A DNA stretch of 64,000 nt from Methylomicrobium sp035916875 (GCF_035916875.1 NZ_JAXUHN010000084.1:55020-119019); one strand, 5' to 3'. Positions 1 through 8,647 are shown, numbered from the stretch's first letter. The notes: a model not told the origin generated them from the letters alone. Numbers and translations: made by a program.

Positions 1-190
1 GGTTGACCGCAGGCTCCCGGTAATACATCGGCAGCAGCTGCGCATGACAGTCGGTCAGATGCAGGATCGTGATCTCGCCGAACTCCGGCTGACGATAATA
101 ATCGCGCGAGGCCGCCGAGCAGCCGTAAAGCACGGCTGGCGATAATGCGAGATTTTGCAGGAAACGGCGGCGGTTCACGAGCAGGTTCAA
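1..190 (-). CDS. soxB: SoxB-like thiosulfohydrolase, N-terminal part (runs off the left edge)
   Basis: Only the first 63 or so codons lie in the window. Reading leftward from a TTG at 190 (or GTG at 178) gives an N-terminal twin-arginine-like stretch (NRRRFLQNLALSPAVLYGCS) followed by ITILHLTDCHAQLLP and a REPAVN segment. The TDCHAQ metal-ligand motif with the following YYREP is typical of SoxB, the periplasmic dimanganese enzyme that hydrolyses sulfate from the SoxYZ carrier during thiosulfate oxidation. Other 5'-nucleotidase-family phosphoesterases share the first metal motif, but the REP.VN continuation favours SoxB. The start codon is uncertain because both candidates are non-ATG and no clear ribosome binding site is visible. 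Confidence 0.65.
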   Translation of the reverse strand, partial: MNLLVNRRRFLQNLALSPAVLYGCSAASRDYYRQPEFGEITILHLTDCHAQLLPMYYREPAVN

Positions 191-205
191 GAGACGCTTA
201 GTACC

Positions 206-985
206 CTACACGAATCTTGACCCATAGGCGCTATAGGCCCGGTAGGCCGCGCAGGCCGACAGAATCAAGAAGATCACGCCGCTGATGCGGTGCAAGAGCG
301 CCAGAGGAAACTTCTGCAGAATCGTGCGGCCGGCCAGCACGCCCAGCGCCGAGGTCGTGACTAGCGCGATGGTCGAGCCGATCCAGACCGCGGCAGGCAT
401 CGACGTACTGCTCAATGCGACGACCGCGAGTTGGGTCTTGTCGCCAAACTCGGCGACCGTGATCAATAAAAAGGTCGTGAAGAAGATGCCGTGCCCGCTT
501 TTTTCCTTAACTTCCTCGTCATCGTCGTCGGTTACCCGCAGGGCGTGTATCCCGAAAACGCCGAACAAAAAAGCGACCGTCGCCGCGACGATGTACTCGG
601 GCAGCCAGCTGGCGATCGCGGCGCCGAACACGACCGCGAGCGAATTCAACAGCGCGAACGCGGCGCTGGCCCCCAGCAGCACCGGCAGCGGCTTGTGCTT
701 GGAGGCCAGCGCCATGCACACAAGCTGGCTTTTGTCGCCGATTTCAGCGGTCGCGATCAGCGCGAAACTGGTCGCCGCGGTGGCCGCGATTTCGCGCCAA
801 TCGCCGGTCTGAAGCAAAGCCGAGAACTTTTCTAAAAATGGCTGCCAGTATTGCTCGATCGGCAGATTGTTAAGCCAGGCAGAGATGCTGTTTATCCAGA
901 TGATCAGTTGTTGCGATAATTGTTCAGCTTTGTCCATGCAATGGCTGGGATAGGCAGGTGCGATTAGCGTAAGGGGATTGAGCAT
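206..985 (-). CDS. TMEM165/GDT1 family cation (probably Mn2+) exporter
   Basis: This 259-residue integral membrane protein carries the two signature repeats of the UPF0016/GDT1 family, EIGDKSQL near residue 81 and EFGDKTQL near residue 181, each inside a three-helix half. The E-x-G-D-K-[ST] motifs form the cation site, and family members export Mn2+ or Ca2+ against protons (MneA in Vibrio cholerae). A charged loop (DDDDEE) separates the halves. The first ATG (985) has no good ribosome binding site; an internal ATG at 937 (MDKAEQLSQQ) is an alternative start. It sits just downstream of a ZIP transporter on the same strand, so the two may form a metal homeostasis pair. Substrate is inferred from family only. 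Confidence 0.85.
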   Translation of the reverse strand: MLNPLTLIAPAYPSHCMDKAEQLSQQLIIWINSISAWLNNLPIEQYWQPFLEKFSALLQTGDWREIAATAATSFALIATAEIGDKSQLVCMALASKHKPLPVLLGASAAFALLNSLAVVFGAAIASWLPEYIVAATVAFLFGVFGIHALRVTDDDDEEVKEKSGHGIFFTTFLLITVAEFGDKTQLAVVALSSTSMPAAVWIGSTIALVTTSALGVLAGRTILQKFPLALLHRISGVIFLILSACAAYRAYSAYGSRFV

Positions 986-1025
986 CAGGCGGCCGATGCA
1001 GCCTGATCTGTCTTGATGCGGTGGA

Positions 1026-1982
1026 TCAACCCAACATATTGTCCAAGATCATCATGATGATGAAGCCGAACATCAGCGCAAAAGTCGCATAACGGGAACG
1101 ATCGCCGGTGTTGCCGTGCGTTTCTGGGATGATTTCCTCGCTGATCACGAACAGCATCGCGCCGGCCGCGAAACCCATCGCGATCGGCAGGATCGGCTGG
1201 AATACCGTGACCATCGTGATGCCAAGCAAGCCGCCGACCGGTTCGACCAGGCCGGTCACGGTCGCGATCCCAACCGCGCGCCATTTGTCGTAGCCGAGGC
1301 CGACCAAAGGCAGCGCCACGGCCAAGCCCTCGGGAATGTTTTGCAGGGCGATCGCGATCGCCAATACGATGCCGGTCTTCATCTCGCCGGTGCCGAAACT
1401 GACGCCGACCGACATGCCTTCCGGAAAATTGTGAATCGTGATCGCGACGATGAACAGCCAGATTTTTCTGAATGAGGTTTTGCGCAGATCGGAAACCGCA
1501 TCGAAATGCACATGAGGCAACTGGCGGTCGGCATAATGCAGAAACAGCGCGCCGAGCAACATGCCGAACGAGACCAGATAGATGCCCTTGCCGGCCCAGA
1601 CCGCATTGCCGAAACCGATGCCCGGCACCAACAGCGAAAACGCGGTCGCCGCAAGCATCACGCCGGCCGCGGCGCCGAGCATGCTGTTGAACAGATTATT
1701 CGAAATGTTCCGGAAAAACAGCGCCGGCAGCGCGCCGGCTCCGGTCGCGAGACCAGCCAGAATGCTGGCCAGAAAACCAATCACGACGACTTCGCCGAAG
1801 ATCAGGTATAAGGCGCCGAAAACGATCAATTGCGAGGCTAAAAACAGGCCGGCGATCGTGGCCCACCGTTGTAGAGTCGGCATCGCCAAAAGCTTCAGAT
1901 AATAGGGACTGGCAAGCACCTTGGCTAACTGGGCCTCAAAGAAAAGCTGTATCTTTCTGTACTTCTGGTCTGGAGTGGTCAT
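1026..1982 (-). CDS. ZIP family metal transporter
   Basis: The 318-residue protein has about eight hydrophobic segments and the metal-binding signatures of ZIP transporters: HNFPEGMSVGVSFG in TM4 and LQNIPEGLAVALPL in TM5, plus a conserved SEEIIPE segment near the C terminus. ZIP proteins move divalent metals (Zn2+, Fe2+, Mn2+) into the cytoplasm. It begins with ATG at 1982 after a GGCAGGCGACCCG leader that can act as a weak ribosome binding site. An N-terminal extension of about 35 polar residues precedes the first membrane segment. A GDT1-type exporter follows on the same strand 40 bp downstream, suggesting co-transcription of an importer and an exporter. The metal specificity cannot be read from the sequence. 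Confidence 0.85.
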   Translation of the reverse strand: MTTPDQKYRKIQLFFEAQLAKVLASPYYLKLLAMPTLQRWATIAGLFLASQLIVFGALYLIFGEVVVIGFLASILAGLATGAGALPALFFRNISNNLFNSMLGAAAGVMLAATAFSLLVPGIGFGNAVWAGKGIYLVSFGMLLGALFLHYADRQLPHVHFDAVSDLRKTSFRKIWLFIVAITIHNFPEGMSVGVSFGTGEMKTGIVLAIAIALQNIPEGLAVALPLVGLGYDKWRAVGIATVTGLVEPVGGLLGITMVTVFQPILPIAMGFAAGAMLFVISEEIIPETHGNTGDRSRYATFALMFGFIIMMILDNMLG

Positions 1983-2251
1983 CGGGTCGCCTGCCTTTGC
2001 CTATCATGTTGATGTTGGCTGCGGATTATAATCTAAATACTCATAACCTATGTAAGGTTATCGCCTTGAATGGATTTTTTCAAAGCACGCCAGGTCTTAC
2101 CGCCCGGTCTAACTGTTCATCAACCTTCTTCAGACGCTCTCTTGCGCTCTTAAAACCTCAAGAAACTTATTCAATCAAATTGGTTCATCATTAATTCAGC
2201 TTGGCTGCAGTACGCTGTAACCTCACTCAACTCTCATGAAAGGTTCTTCAA

Positions 2252-2710
2252 ATGCAAACCAAAGCTCTATTGATTAGTTCATTATTGATCGCCTCCGGCG
2301 CTGTCATGGCGGAGCAAAGCCTGCTGGAAGGCGTGGCCAAACAGACGGCCAAAAACACCGCGGCCGCGATGGCGCCGGACGCCGTTGAACGCGCCGAAGC
2401 GGCCGATCAGGCCTTAAAGGACGCCAAACAAGTGAAGGACGCGGTGCAAAATACGCCAGACGCGGTTAAAAACCAGACCCAGAAAGCACTTGAGGAAACC
2501 ACGAAGCAAACACTCGAGAAAGCGACACCCGAGCAAGTCAAAGAGGGCGCCGAAGCCGTGAAGAGCGGCACGGAAACCGCCAAAAAACTGAAAGGCGAGG
2601 TCAAAGCCCTGCCGAAATCCACCAGCCAAGCGGCAAAGACGCTGAAGCACAAGTCAACGGCAAAGGCGAAGCAGAAAGGAACAGAAAAAGCGCTGGAATT
2701 GTTGAAGTAA
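2252..2710 (+). CDS. Exported Ala/Lys-rich helical protein of unknown function
   Basis: The 152-residue product starts after a good ribosome binding site (AAAGG, 9 bases upstream) and has a clear Sec signal peptide (MQTKALLISSLLIASGAVMA, cleavage expected after Ala20). The mature part is dominated by Ala, Lys, Thr, Glu and Gln with no Cys, Trp or Tyr, and reads as a long amphipathic helix with loose repeats such as DAVKNQTQKALEETTKQ. Such compositions occur in periplasmic stress and LEA-like proteins, but I do not recognise a family. It stands alone, followed by a hairpin at 2724-2759. Confidence 0.6.
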   Translation: MQTKALLISSLLIASGAVMAEQSLLEGVAKQTAKNTAAAMAPDAVERAEAADQALKDAKQVKDAVQNTPDAVKNQTQKALEETTKQTLEKATPEQVKEGAEAVKSGTETAKKLKGEVKALPKSTSQAAKTLKHKSTAKAKQKGTEKALELLK

Positions 2711-2723
2711 ACCGCAAACCCGG

Positions 2724-2759
2724 CAGGAGCGTCTTTAGCCGAGGCTGAAAACGCTCCTG
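2724..2759 (+). terminator. Hairpin after the Ala/Lys-rich protein gene, possible terminator
   Basis: CAGGAGCGT (2724-2732) pairs with ACGCTCCTG (2751-2759), and AGCC/GGCT (2737-2740/2743-2746) can form an inner stem. It lies 14 bases after the stop codon. No T-run follows, so it may be a transcript-stabilising hairpin rather than an intrinsic terminator. Confidence 0.45.
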
Positions 2760-2825
2760 TAACCCCCTAATCAGGGTAAGGCGTAAACAGACGCCCTCCC
2801 CGTGATCAAGCCACGACTCTCGGAA

Positions 2826-3188
2826 TCACTCCTGCTTATCGTTGACCAAGTCATAAGTAATGTTCGGATTGAAGCCCATCGGCCAGTAGATCGCGGCAAA
2901 TGGCGGCCAGAAGATCGAAACGACGCGAAATTTCGCGCGCAAATGGCCTTCCTTGAGCGTCTGACCGTCCTTTTCCAGGCGGTAAGGAATCCCGCTACCC
3001 GGCGGCACGCCGGCCGCGGTCCAGAAAAACGGCTTGGTCGTGACCTTGCCGCCCGCATCGACCGAAACCGGCTGCGGCCTCTCATAGATATACAACTTGG
3101 AGCCTTCCGGCACCTTGAAGGTCCCGGTCGTGGTACAACCGGTCACCAAAATCAACGACGCAAACAGCAAACTCATTTTTTTTATCAT
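2826..3188 (-). CDS. Small lipoprotein at the end of the aryl polyene-type operon
   Basis: The 120-residue protein has a lipoprotein signal peptide (MIKKMSLLFASLILVTGC, lipobox LVTG-C18) and a strong ribosome binding site (GAGGAAATAAGC before ATG 3188). The mature domain has a WTAAGVPPGSG segment and a hydrophobic patch FWPPFAAIYWPMGFNPN that could contact the membrane. No characterised family is recognised. It follows the last ketosynthase gene by 31 bp on the same strand, so it is likely co-transcribed with the lipid/pigment genes and may be anchored in the outer membrane. Confidence 0.65.
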   Translation of the reverse strand: MIKKMSLLFASLILVTGCTTTGTFKVPEGSKLYIYERPQPVSVDAGGKVTTKPFFWTAAGVPPGSGIPYRLEKDGQTLKEGHLRAKFRVVSIFWPPFAAIYWPMGFNPNITYDLVNDKQE

Positions 3189-3219
3189 GCTTATTTCCTC
3201 GGGTTGATTCGGGATTGTT

Positions 3220-4443
3220 TCAATCCCAACGTTTAAAAATCAGGGAGGTGTTGATGCCTCCGAAAGCAAAGTTATTGCTCATCACATAGCTGCAATCGAG
3301 GCTGCGAACGGCACCGATAATATAGTCCAATGGGGCGCATTTCGGATCGACCGTTTGCAGATTCGCGGTCGGATGAAACCAGCCTTCGTTCATCATCTTG
3401 ATGGCCGTCCAGGCCTCCAGCGCCCCACAGGCGCCGAGCGTATGGCCGGTGTAACTTTTCATCGAGCTGATCGGCGTATTGGCGCCGAAAATCGCCGCGG
3501 TCGCGTGACTCTCGGCCCCATCGCCATGCTCGGTCGCGGTGCCGTGCGCGCTGATATAGCCGATCGCGGCAGGCGGCAGCCCCGCATCCTCCAAGGCGAG
3601 CCGCATCGCGCCTTGCATGCTGCGGCTGTCCGGATGGGTCACATGCAGACCGTCCGAGTTGGTGCCATAGCCGACCACTTCCGCATGGATCGTCGCGCCG
3701 CGCGCTTTGGCGTGCTCCAGTTCTTCGAGGATGAAGGTGCCCGCGCCTTCGCCGATCACCAGGCCGTCGCGGTTCAGATCGAACGGCCGCGGCGTCGTCT
3801 CGGGGGCGTCATTTTTCAGGCTGGTCGCATAAAGCGTATCGAACACCGCCGCCTGACTGGCCGAAAGCTCATCCGCGCCGCCGGCCGCCATCAGGGTCTG
3901 ATGGCCGTATTTGATCGCCTCGTAAGCATAGCCGATGCCCTGGCTACCCGACGTGCAGGCGCTGGAGGTCGTATACACGCGGCCGTTGATGCCGAAGAAC
4001 AGGCCGATATTGACCGCGGCGGTATGCCCCATCATACGGATGTAGGACGTCGCATTCAGCCCGTCGGTCCTGTGGTTCAACAGCATATTGCCGAAGTCCG
4101 CGATCGCATCGAAACTGCCTGAGCAACTCCCGTAAGCCACGCCCATTTGCCCACTCTTCAGCACCGGATCGTGCAACAAGCCGGCATCGCGTAGCGCCAG
4201 TTCGGTCGCATAGGTCGCCATCAGTGCGACCTGTCCCATGCTGCGCATCTGCTTGCGCGAATAATGCGCGGGTCGCTCAAAATCGACCGGGCCTGCGAGC
4301 CGGGTGTTCAGGCCCTGGTATTTATCCCAGTCCTGCATGTAGCGGATACCGGTCGCCTGCGTTTTCAAGCGTTCGGAGACGGTCTCCCAGTCGTTGCCGA
4401 TCGGCGACAATCCGGCCATGCCGGTGACAACCACGCGCTTCAT
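3220..4443 (-). CDS. Aryl polyene-type beta-ketoacyl-ACP synthase (ApeR-like)
   Basis: This FabF-family condensing enzyme of 407 residues has the full catalytic triad: C163 in SSACTSGSQ, H300 in ISAHGTATEHGD and H334 in YTGHTLGACGA. It would elongate an acyl-ACP with malonyl-ACP. Its position as the final ketosynthase after a second ketosynthase, dehydratase and ketoreductase matches ApeR of aryl polyene clusters. The ATG at 4443 is chosen because it overlaps the upstream reductase stop as TGATG, a sign of translational coupling; a GTG two codons earlier (4449) is possible. Function beyond beta-ketoacyl synthesis is inferred from gene order. Confidence 0.82.
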   Translation of the reverse strand: MKRVVVTGMAGLSPIGNDWETVSERLKTQATGIRYMQDWDKYQGLNTRLAGPVDFERPAHYSRKQMRSMGQVALMATYATELALRDAGLLHDPVLKSGQMGVAYGSCSGSFDAIADFGNMLLNHRTDGLNATSYIRMMGHTAAVNIGLFFGINGRVYTTSSACTSGSQGIGYAYEAIKYGHQTLMAAGGADELSASQAAVFDTLYATSLKNDAPETTPRPFDLNRDGLVIGEGAGTFILEELEHAKARGATIHAEVVGYGTNSDGLHVTHPDSRSMQGAMRLALEDAGLPPAAIGYISAHGTATEHGDGAESHATAAIFGANTPISSMKSYTGHTLGACGALEAWTAIKMMNEGWFHPTANLQTVDPKCAPLDYIIGAVRSLDCSYVMSNNFAFGGINTSLIFKRWD

Positions 4444-5174
4444 CAGCACAGGCCTCCGTTGACCGCGATGACCTGCCTGGTGATATAGGCCGCATCCTCG
4501 GACAATAAAAAGGCGACCGCCGCGGCGACTTCCTTCGGCCGCCCGACCCGGCGCGCCGGAATCATCTTCTTGATTTCATCGAGCGGCAGCTCCTCGACCA
4601 TCTCGGTCTCGATCAGGCCGGGCGCGATGCAATTGACCGTGATGTCGCGCTTGGCCAGTTCCAGTGCCAGCGCCTTGGTCGCGCCGATGATGCCGGCCTT
4701 CGCGGCGCTGTAATTGACCTGGCCGCGGTTGCCGATCAGGCCTGATACCGACGACAGGGTCACTATACGGCCCGGCCTACGCCGCCGAACCATCGGCATG
4801 ATGATAGGCTGCAGCACGTTATAAAAACTGTCCAGATTGGTATGAATCACACTGTCCCACTCTTCGCCGGTCAGCGACGGAAATGCATTGTCGGCGGCGA
4901 TGCCGGCATTACAGACCACGCCGTAATAGGCTCCGTTCACGTCAATATCCTCGGCCAACTGCTGTGCGCACTGCACGCGGTCGCCAATGTCGAACTGCAA
5001 AATCCGGGCACTACGGCCCAGCCCTTCGATTTCCCGGGCGACCTCTTCGGCCTGATCGCGCCGGCTGCGGCAATGCAGCACCAGATCATAGCCCTGAGCC
5101 GCCAAGTACAACGCGATCGCCTTGCCGATACCGCGGCTCGAACCGGTCACTAAGACAGTCTTATTCATCATCAT
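4443..5174 (-). CDS. 3-oxoacyl-ACP reductase (FabG/ApeQ-like)
   Basis: A 243-residue short-chain dehydrogenase with TGSSRGIG (residues 10-17) for NADP(H), NAG at 89-91, catalytic S142, Y155 and K159 (YSAAK), and the C-terminal IAVNGG. These match FabG, which reduces beta-ketoacyl-ACP. It overlaps the dehydratase gene upstream by 14 bases and the ketosynthase gene downstream by one base, so it is translated as part of one coupled operon. The basic run RRRRPGR after the fourth helix is a local oddity. In aryl polyene clusters this position is ApeQ, which keeps the double-bond pattern together with the dehydratases. Confidence 0.88.
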   Translation of the reverse strand: MMMNKTVLVTGSSRGIGKAIALYLAAQGYDLVLHCRSRRDQAEEVAREIEGLGRSARILQFDIGDRVQCAQQLAEDIDVNGAYYGVVCNAGIAADNAFPSLTGEEWDSVIHTNLDSFYNVLQPIIMPMVRRRRPGRIVTLSSVSGLIGNRGQVNYSAAKAGIIGATKALALELAKRDITVNCIAPGLIETEMVEELPLDEIKKMIPARRVGRPKEVAAAVAFLLSEDAAYITRQVIAVNGGLC

Positions 5175-5610
5175 TTTTTATCGTAGCTAGGGGCGCCTGA
5201 TAAACATTCAACGTAGCGCTTACTTTAACATGGCCGCCTGTGATCAGGCAGTTGAACACCGACAGGCTCTCGTCTTGCATTACTCTCTCGGCCTGCACGC
5301 TCAGGGTCGAACCGAACCGGAAGGCGGGAACGTTACTCTCAAAACGCCGGGTGCCCAGTAAAAAACCCAGACGGATCGGTTCGCCTGCTCGTTTCGCATG
5401 GATGCCTGCATAAAGCCCGATCGTCTGCGCCATATATTCGATGCCCGCCCAGGCCGGTGCAGCGTTACCGTCGCCGAACAATGCATCGCCGCGCACAGTC
5501 AATTCCGCGGTTACCGAATCTTCGTCCCAGGAGAGCACTTTATCGAGCCAGATCATATTGCCGGTATGCGGCAGCAATTCGGCGACGTTCATTTGTAAAA
5601 AATCGCTCAT
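5161..5610 (-). CDS. Hotdog-fold 3-hydroxyacyl-ACP dehydratase (ApeP-like)
   Basis: The 149-residue protein resembles FabA/FabZ-type dehydratases: LLPHTGNMIWLDKV (H15 region) at the N terminus and the helix motif GIEYMAQTIGLYAG (E58) where FabA/Z place the catalytic acid. It would dehydrate 3-hydroxyacyl-ACP to enoyl-ACP without a following reductase, giving conjugated double bonds. Its ATG overlaps the upstream ketosynthase stop as ATGA. It corresponds to ApeP by order. The missing GDP in the usual place and weak overall similarity make this a family-level call. Confidence 0.78.
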   Translation of the reverse strand: MSDFLQMNVAELLPHTGNMIWLDKVLSWDEDSVTAELTVRGDALFGDGNAAPAWAGIEYMAQTIGLYAGIHAKRAGEPIRLGFLLGTRRFESNVPAFRFGSTLSVQAERVMQDESLSVFNCLITGGHVKVSATLNVYQAPLATIKNDDE

Positions 5611-6788
5611 GCCCTGCCCGCCACGATCGAAATATTATTGCCGCCGAATGCGAACGAATTACTTTGGCAGATGTTGATACGGCGATGCAATAGTGCACCT
5701 TGCCGCACCAGATTCAATTCGGCCAGTTTCGAGTCGGTTGCATCCCCGTTGATACTCGGGATTAACCCCCCCGTATCGTCATTGCTGTTCAATAACAGCC
5801 AGCAAAAACCTAATTCGAGCGCGGCCGCAGCGCCTAGCGTATGGCCGGTCATCCCTTTGCTCGAACTGCACGGCACTGTGGCGCCGAACAGCGCATTGAC
5901 CGCCTTGCTTTCCATGCTGTCGTTCAACACGGTCGCGGTGCCGTGCAGATTCAAATAATCGATCTGCTCCGGGCGCTTGCCCGCATCCCGCAGAGCCAAG
6001 TGCATTGCTTGACCGACCGCCAGTCCATCAGGGTCGGGCGCGGAGAAATGATACGCATCGCTGGTAGAACCGATACCCAGCAACTCGACAGGACCGGGTT
6101 CCCTGCTCAAAATGAACAGACTGACCGCCTCGCCGATGTTGATACCGTCCCTGTGTAAACCGAACGGCTTGCACAAACCGGCGCTCAACGACTCCAGCGC
6201 CATAAAACCGTTGATGGTCAGATTGCAAAGCGTATCGGCGCCGCCAACGACCACCGCATCGCAGAGCCCTAGGCGAATCAACCGACGTGCGGAAGCGATG
6301 GCCCTGCCGCTCGATGAACAGGCAGTCGACAGCGTATAGGCCGGCCCGCCAAGGTTCAGATAGGCAGCCAAAAAATCGGCGCCCGCGCCCATCTGCTGTT
6401 GTTTGTAATGAAAATCGCCCGGCAAGATTCCGTTCTCGGCCTGGCGAGCCAACGCCAGTTCGGTGCTTCTGACTCCGGACGTGCTGGTACCCAACACGCA
6501 GCCGATACGCTCCTGCCCGAAACGGGCGATTATCCGCTCGACCGTGCCGCGAATCTGCGCCAAGCCGGCCAGCAACAGACGGTTATTGCGGCTGCGATGA
6601 TAACGGAAGTCGTCGCCGATCTCCGGCAGCTCGGTCTCGACTCTGCCCACCGCAACTGCGCGTCCAGGGCTGAACCGATCGGTAAAAATCAGTCCAGAAC
6701 GCTCGCCGGCCAACAGGTTTGCCAGCACCTCGTCCTTATCATTGCCGGCCGCGCAGAGCAGGCCCAAATCATTCAGATACAGCTTCAT
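5607..6788 (-). CDS. Aryl polyene-type beta-ketoacyl-ACP synthase (ApeO-like)
   Basis: A 393-residue thiolase-fold ketosynthase with catalytic C157 in STACSSSGRA, H282 in NLHGTATVLND and H316 in GMTGHTLGAAAA, hence expected to be active rather than a chain length factor. The N terminus (MKLYLNDLGLLCAAG) is the short form seen in ApeO proteins of aryl polyene clusters. It overlaps the DUF3261 lipoprotein gene by 20 bases upstream and the dehydratase gene by 4 bases downstream. With two ketosynthases, one dehydratase and one reductase, this gene set matches apeO-P-Q-R. Confidence 0.83.
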   Translation of the reverse strand: MKLYLNDLGLLCAAGNDKDEVLANLLAGERSGLIFTDRFSPGRAVAVGRVETELPEIGDDFRYHRSRNNRLLLAGLAQIRGTVERIIARFGQERIGCVLGTSTSGVRSTELALARQAENGILPGDFHYKQQQMGAGADFLAAYLNLGGPAYTLSTACSSSGRAIASARRLIRLGLCDAVVVGGADTLCNLTINGFMALESLSAGLCKPFGLHRDGINIGEAVSLFILSREPGPVELLGIGSTSDAYHFSAPDPDGLAVGQAMHLALRDAGKRPEQIDYLNLHGTATVLNDSMESKAVNALFGATVPCSSSKGMTGHTLGAAAALELGFCWLLLNSNDDTGGLIPSINGDATDSKLAELNLVRQGALLHRRINICQSNSFAFGGNNISIVAGRA

Positions 6789-7368
6789 AGCTGACCGTAT
6801 CGATCGTGAGCCGGTAATGATAGCGCAGGTTGATCAGTTCGACCTTTCTAGGCCAAGCATCTTCATGGCTTAAATAGCGCACTTCGACGCTGGCCTGTCC
6901 TTGTGCGGACAGGCGGCGAAAATCCGGCCCGGCTTCGAGCTTTAACTGTTTCGGCAACTGGTATTGCAGCACATCGAGCGGCCAATAAACCAATTGCAAA
7001 TCCGCAATGATCAACTCCGGCGCGACCATTTCCGGAACCAAAGGATTTTTATCGGCCTGCAAGATCTTGCCGTCGTAGGATAAATTGAACAAACTCAGGC
7101 CATCCTCAGTGAGGCCCGCCATCGCGATATGGCGGCCGTCCAATTCCAGCACGCACAGCAACGTTTGCTCGCGTCCCGGCCAATGCGCGGTCAACTGCTG
7201 CACGATACGGCGAGCAGGCCCCTGCGGCGGCGCGATCGGAAATAAAGGGCGCGGACTCGCCGAAACCGATTTAGCCGTTTCCGGAATCATCGCATCCGGC
7301 GGTTGCATCGCCGCGCAGCCGGTCAAGCCGATCACCATCGTAAACAATCCTAGCCGTCGTCGCGGCAT
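6769..7368 (-). CDS. DUF3261 family lipoprotein (ApeN-like)
   Basis: Starting at ATG 7368 the protein has 199 residues and a lipoprotein signal (MPRRRLGLFTMVIGLTGC, lipobox LTG-C). The body contains the LCVLELDGRHIAMAGLTEDG core and a C-terminal YHYRLTIDTVSYE typical of DUF3261. A longer reading from 7455 is rejected because it would place the signal peptide internally. The start lies inside the end of the flavoprotein gene (overlap of 19 bases), so translation is probably coupled. In aryl polyene clusters a DUF3261 lipoprotein precedes the ApeO ketosynthase and is thought to act in outer-membrane delivery of the product; the mechanism is not known. Confidence 0.75.
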   Translation of the reverse strand: MPRRRLGLFTMVIGLTGCAAMQPPDAMIPETAKSVSASPRPLFPIAPPQGPARRIVQQLTAHWPGREQTLLCVLELDGRHIAMAGLTEDGLSLFNLSYDGKILQADKNPLVPEMVAPELIIADLQLVYWPLDVLQYQLPKQLKLEAGPDFRRLSAQGQASVEVRYLSHEDAWPRKVELINLRYHYRLTIDTVSYEAVSE

Positions 7369-8585
7369 AATTCGGCGAGCGTATCCAGCCTTGAGCGGGC
7401 ATTCTTCACATACGGATTGTTTTGGTCCCAGGCATAACCGGCCAGAATCGAGCAAATCATCGCCTTGACCTCGGGCTGTTGATCCGGATGAAAAATCACG
7501 TCTTGGAAGCGGCCATCGTACCAGGCATCCACAAACACCCGGAACGTATCGACGCCGCGCTTCAACGGCTGCGCGTAATCATCTTCCCAGTCGACCGCTA
7601 AGCCTCGGAACTGCCGGTCCAGAACGGCGGACGCCAGCGTCGCCGACTTCATCGCAATCGTCACGCCTGAGGAAAACACCGGGTCGAGAAATTCGCCGGC
7701 GTTGCCGAGCAAGGCATAGCCCTTGCCGTAGAGACTTTTCACGTTCGCCGAATAGCCGACCAGGGTATTGATCTTGTCATCGAATACCGCATCTTTCAAA
7801 ATCCGGCTTAAGCCCGGAGCCTGAGCGATCAAGCCCCGCAACTTGGCGCCGTAATCCTCGCCCGGCGTATAAAACGTCTGCTCCGCGACCACGCCGATAC
7901 TGCTGCGGCCGTTGCTGAAAGGGATCAGCCAGAACCAGACATCCTTGTGCTCGGGATGCACGGTGATGAGGATTTTATCGCGGTCGAACGATAAATCAGT
8001 GATCCGGTCTTCGATATGCCCAAACAGGGCTTGCCTGACCGGAAAACCCGAAGGCGACTCCAGATCGAGCAGGCGCGGCAATATGCGCCCGAAGCCGCTC
8101 GCATCGAGTACGAAATCGGCGGAATAATCATGGATGTTGCCTTCCGTATCGGCGGCGGTCAGATGCGCCTCTGCGCCGGAAAAATCGACCGACTTCACTT
8201 CCATTTGCCAGTGAATATCGACACCCATCCGCACCGCTTCATCGGCCAGCAGCGCGTCGAAACGGCCGCGCTGCACCTGAAAGGTCGTGCCGATGCCGGC
8301 GCTGAACTTGTTTTCGAAATCGAACTCGGTGTAATGGTCGCCATAGGCGAAGGCCGCGCCGTTTTTGAACTGGAAACCGGCGTTTACGACCGCATCGAGC
8401 ATTCCGGCTTCCTTGATGAATTCCATGCACTGCGGCAACAGGCTTTCGCCGATGCTGAAGCGCGGAAAGCGCTGACGCTCCAGGATGATGACCGGATAGC
8501 CTTTTTGTTTGAGCAATGCGCCCGCGATACTGCCGGAAGGACCGGCGCCAATGATGACGACTTTACTTTGATGCGATTTATCCAT
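7350..8585 (-). CDS. Flavin-dependent halogenase-like FAD oxidoreductase
   Basis: From ATG 8585 (MDKSHQSKVV) the product has 411 residues. It carries the FAD-binding GAGPSGS motif, the IGESLLP motif typical of the halogenase/geranylgeranyl reductase group, and, near residue 200, VWFWLIPF, which contains the WxWxIP signature of flavin-dependent halogenases. A late GNAGEFLDPVFSSGV segment is the second FAD contact. The AGGA about 12 bases upstream supports ATG 8585; a reading frame opening at TTG 8651 overlaps waaA and would add an odd Pro/Ser-rich tail. It heads the coupled operon with the ketosynthases, so it probably tailors the polyene product. Whether it halogenates, hydroxylates or desaturates cannot be told here. 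Confidence 0.75.
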   Translation of the reverse strand: MDKSHQSKVVIIGAGPSGSIAGALLKQKGYPVIILERQRFPRFSIGESLLPQCMEFIKEAGMLDAVVNAGFQFKNGAAFAYGDHYTEFDFENKFSAGIGTTFQVQRGRFDALLADEAVRMGVDIHWQMEVKSVDFSGAEAHLTAADTEGNIHDYSADFVLDASGFGRILPRLLDLESPSGFPVRQALFGHIEDRITDLSFDRDKILITVHPEHKDVWFWLIPFSNGRSSIGVVAEQTFYTPGEDYGAKLRGLIAQAPGLSRILKDAVFDDKINTLVGYSANVKSLYGKGYALLGNAGEFLDPVFSSGVTIAMKSATLASAVLDRQFRGLAVDWEDDYAQPLKRGVDTFRVFVDAWYDGRFQDVIFHPDQQPEVKAMICSILAGYAWDQNNPYVKNARSRLDTLAELCRDDG

Positions 8586-8647
8586 GGGGGGTGATGATCC
8601 TGGCATGCGTGGGCTGAAGAACGGAAGCGGTGGCGAAATGGAAGGGC

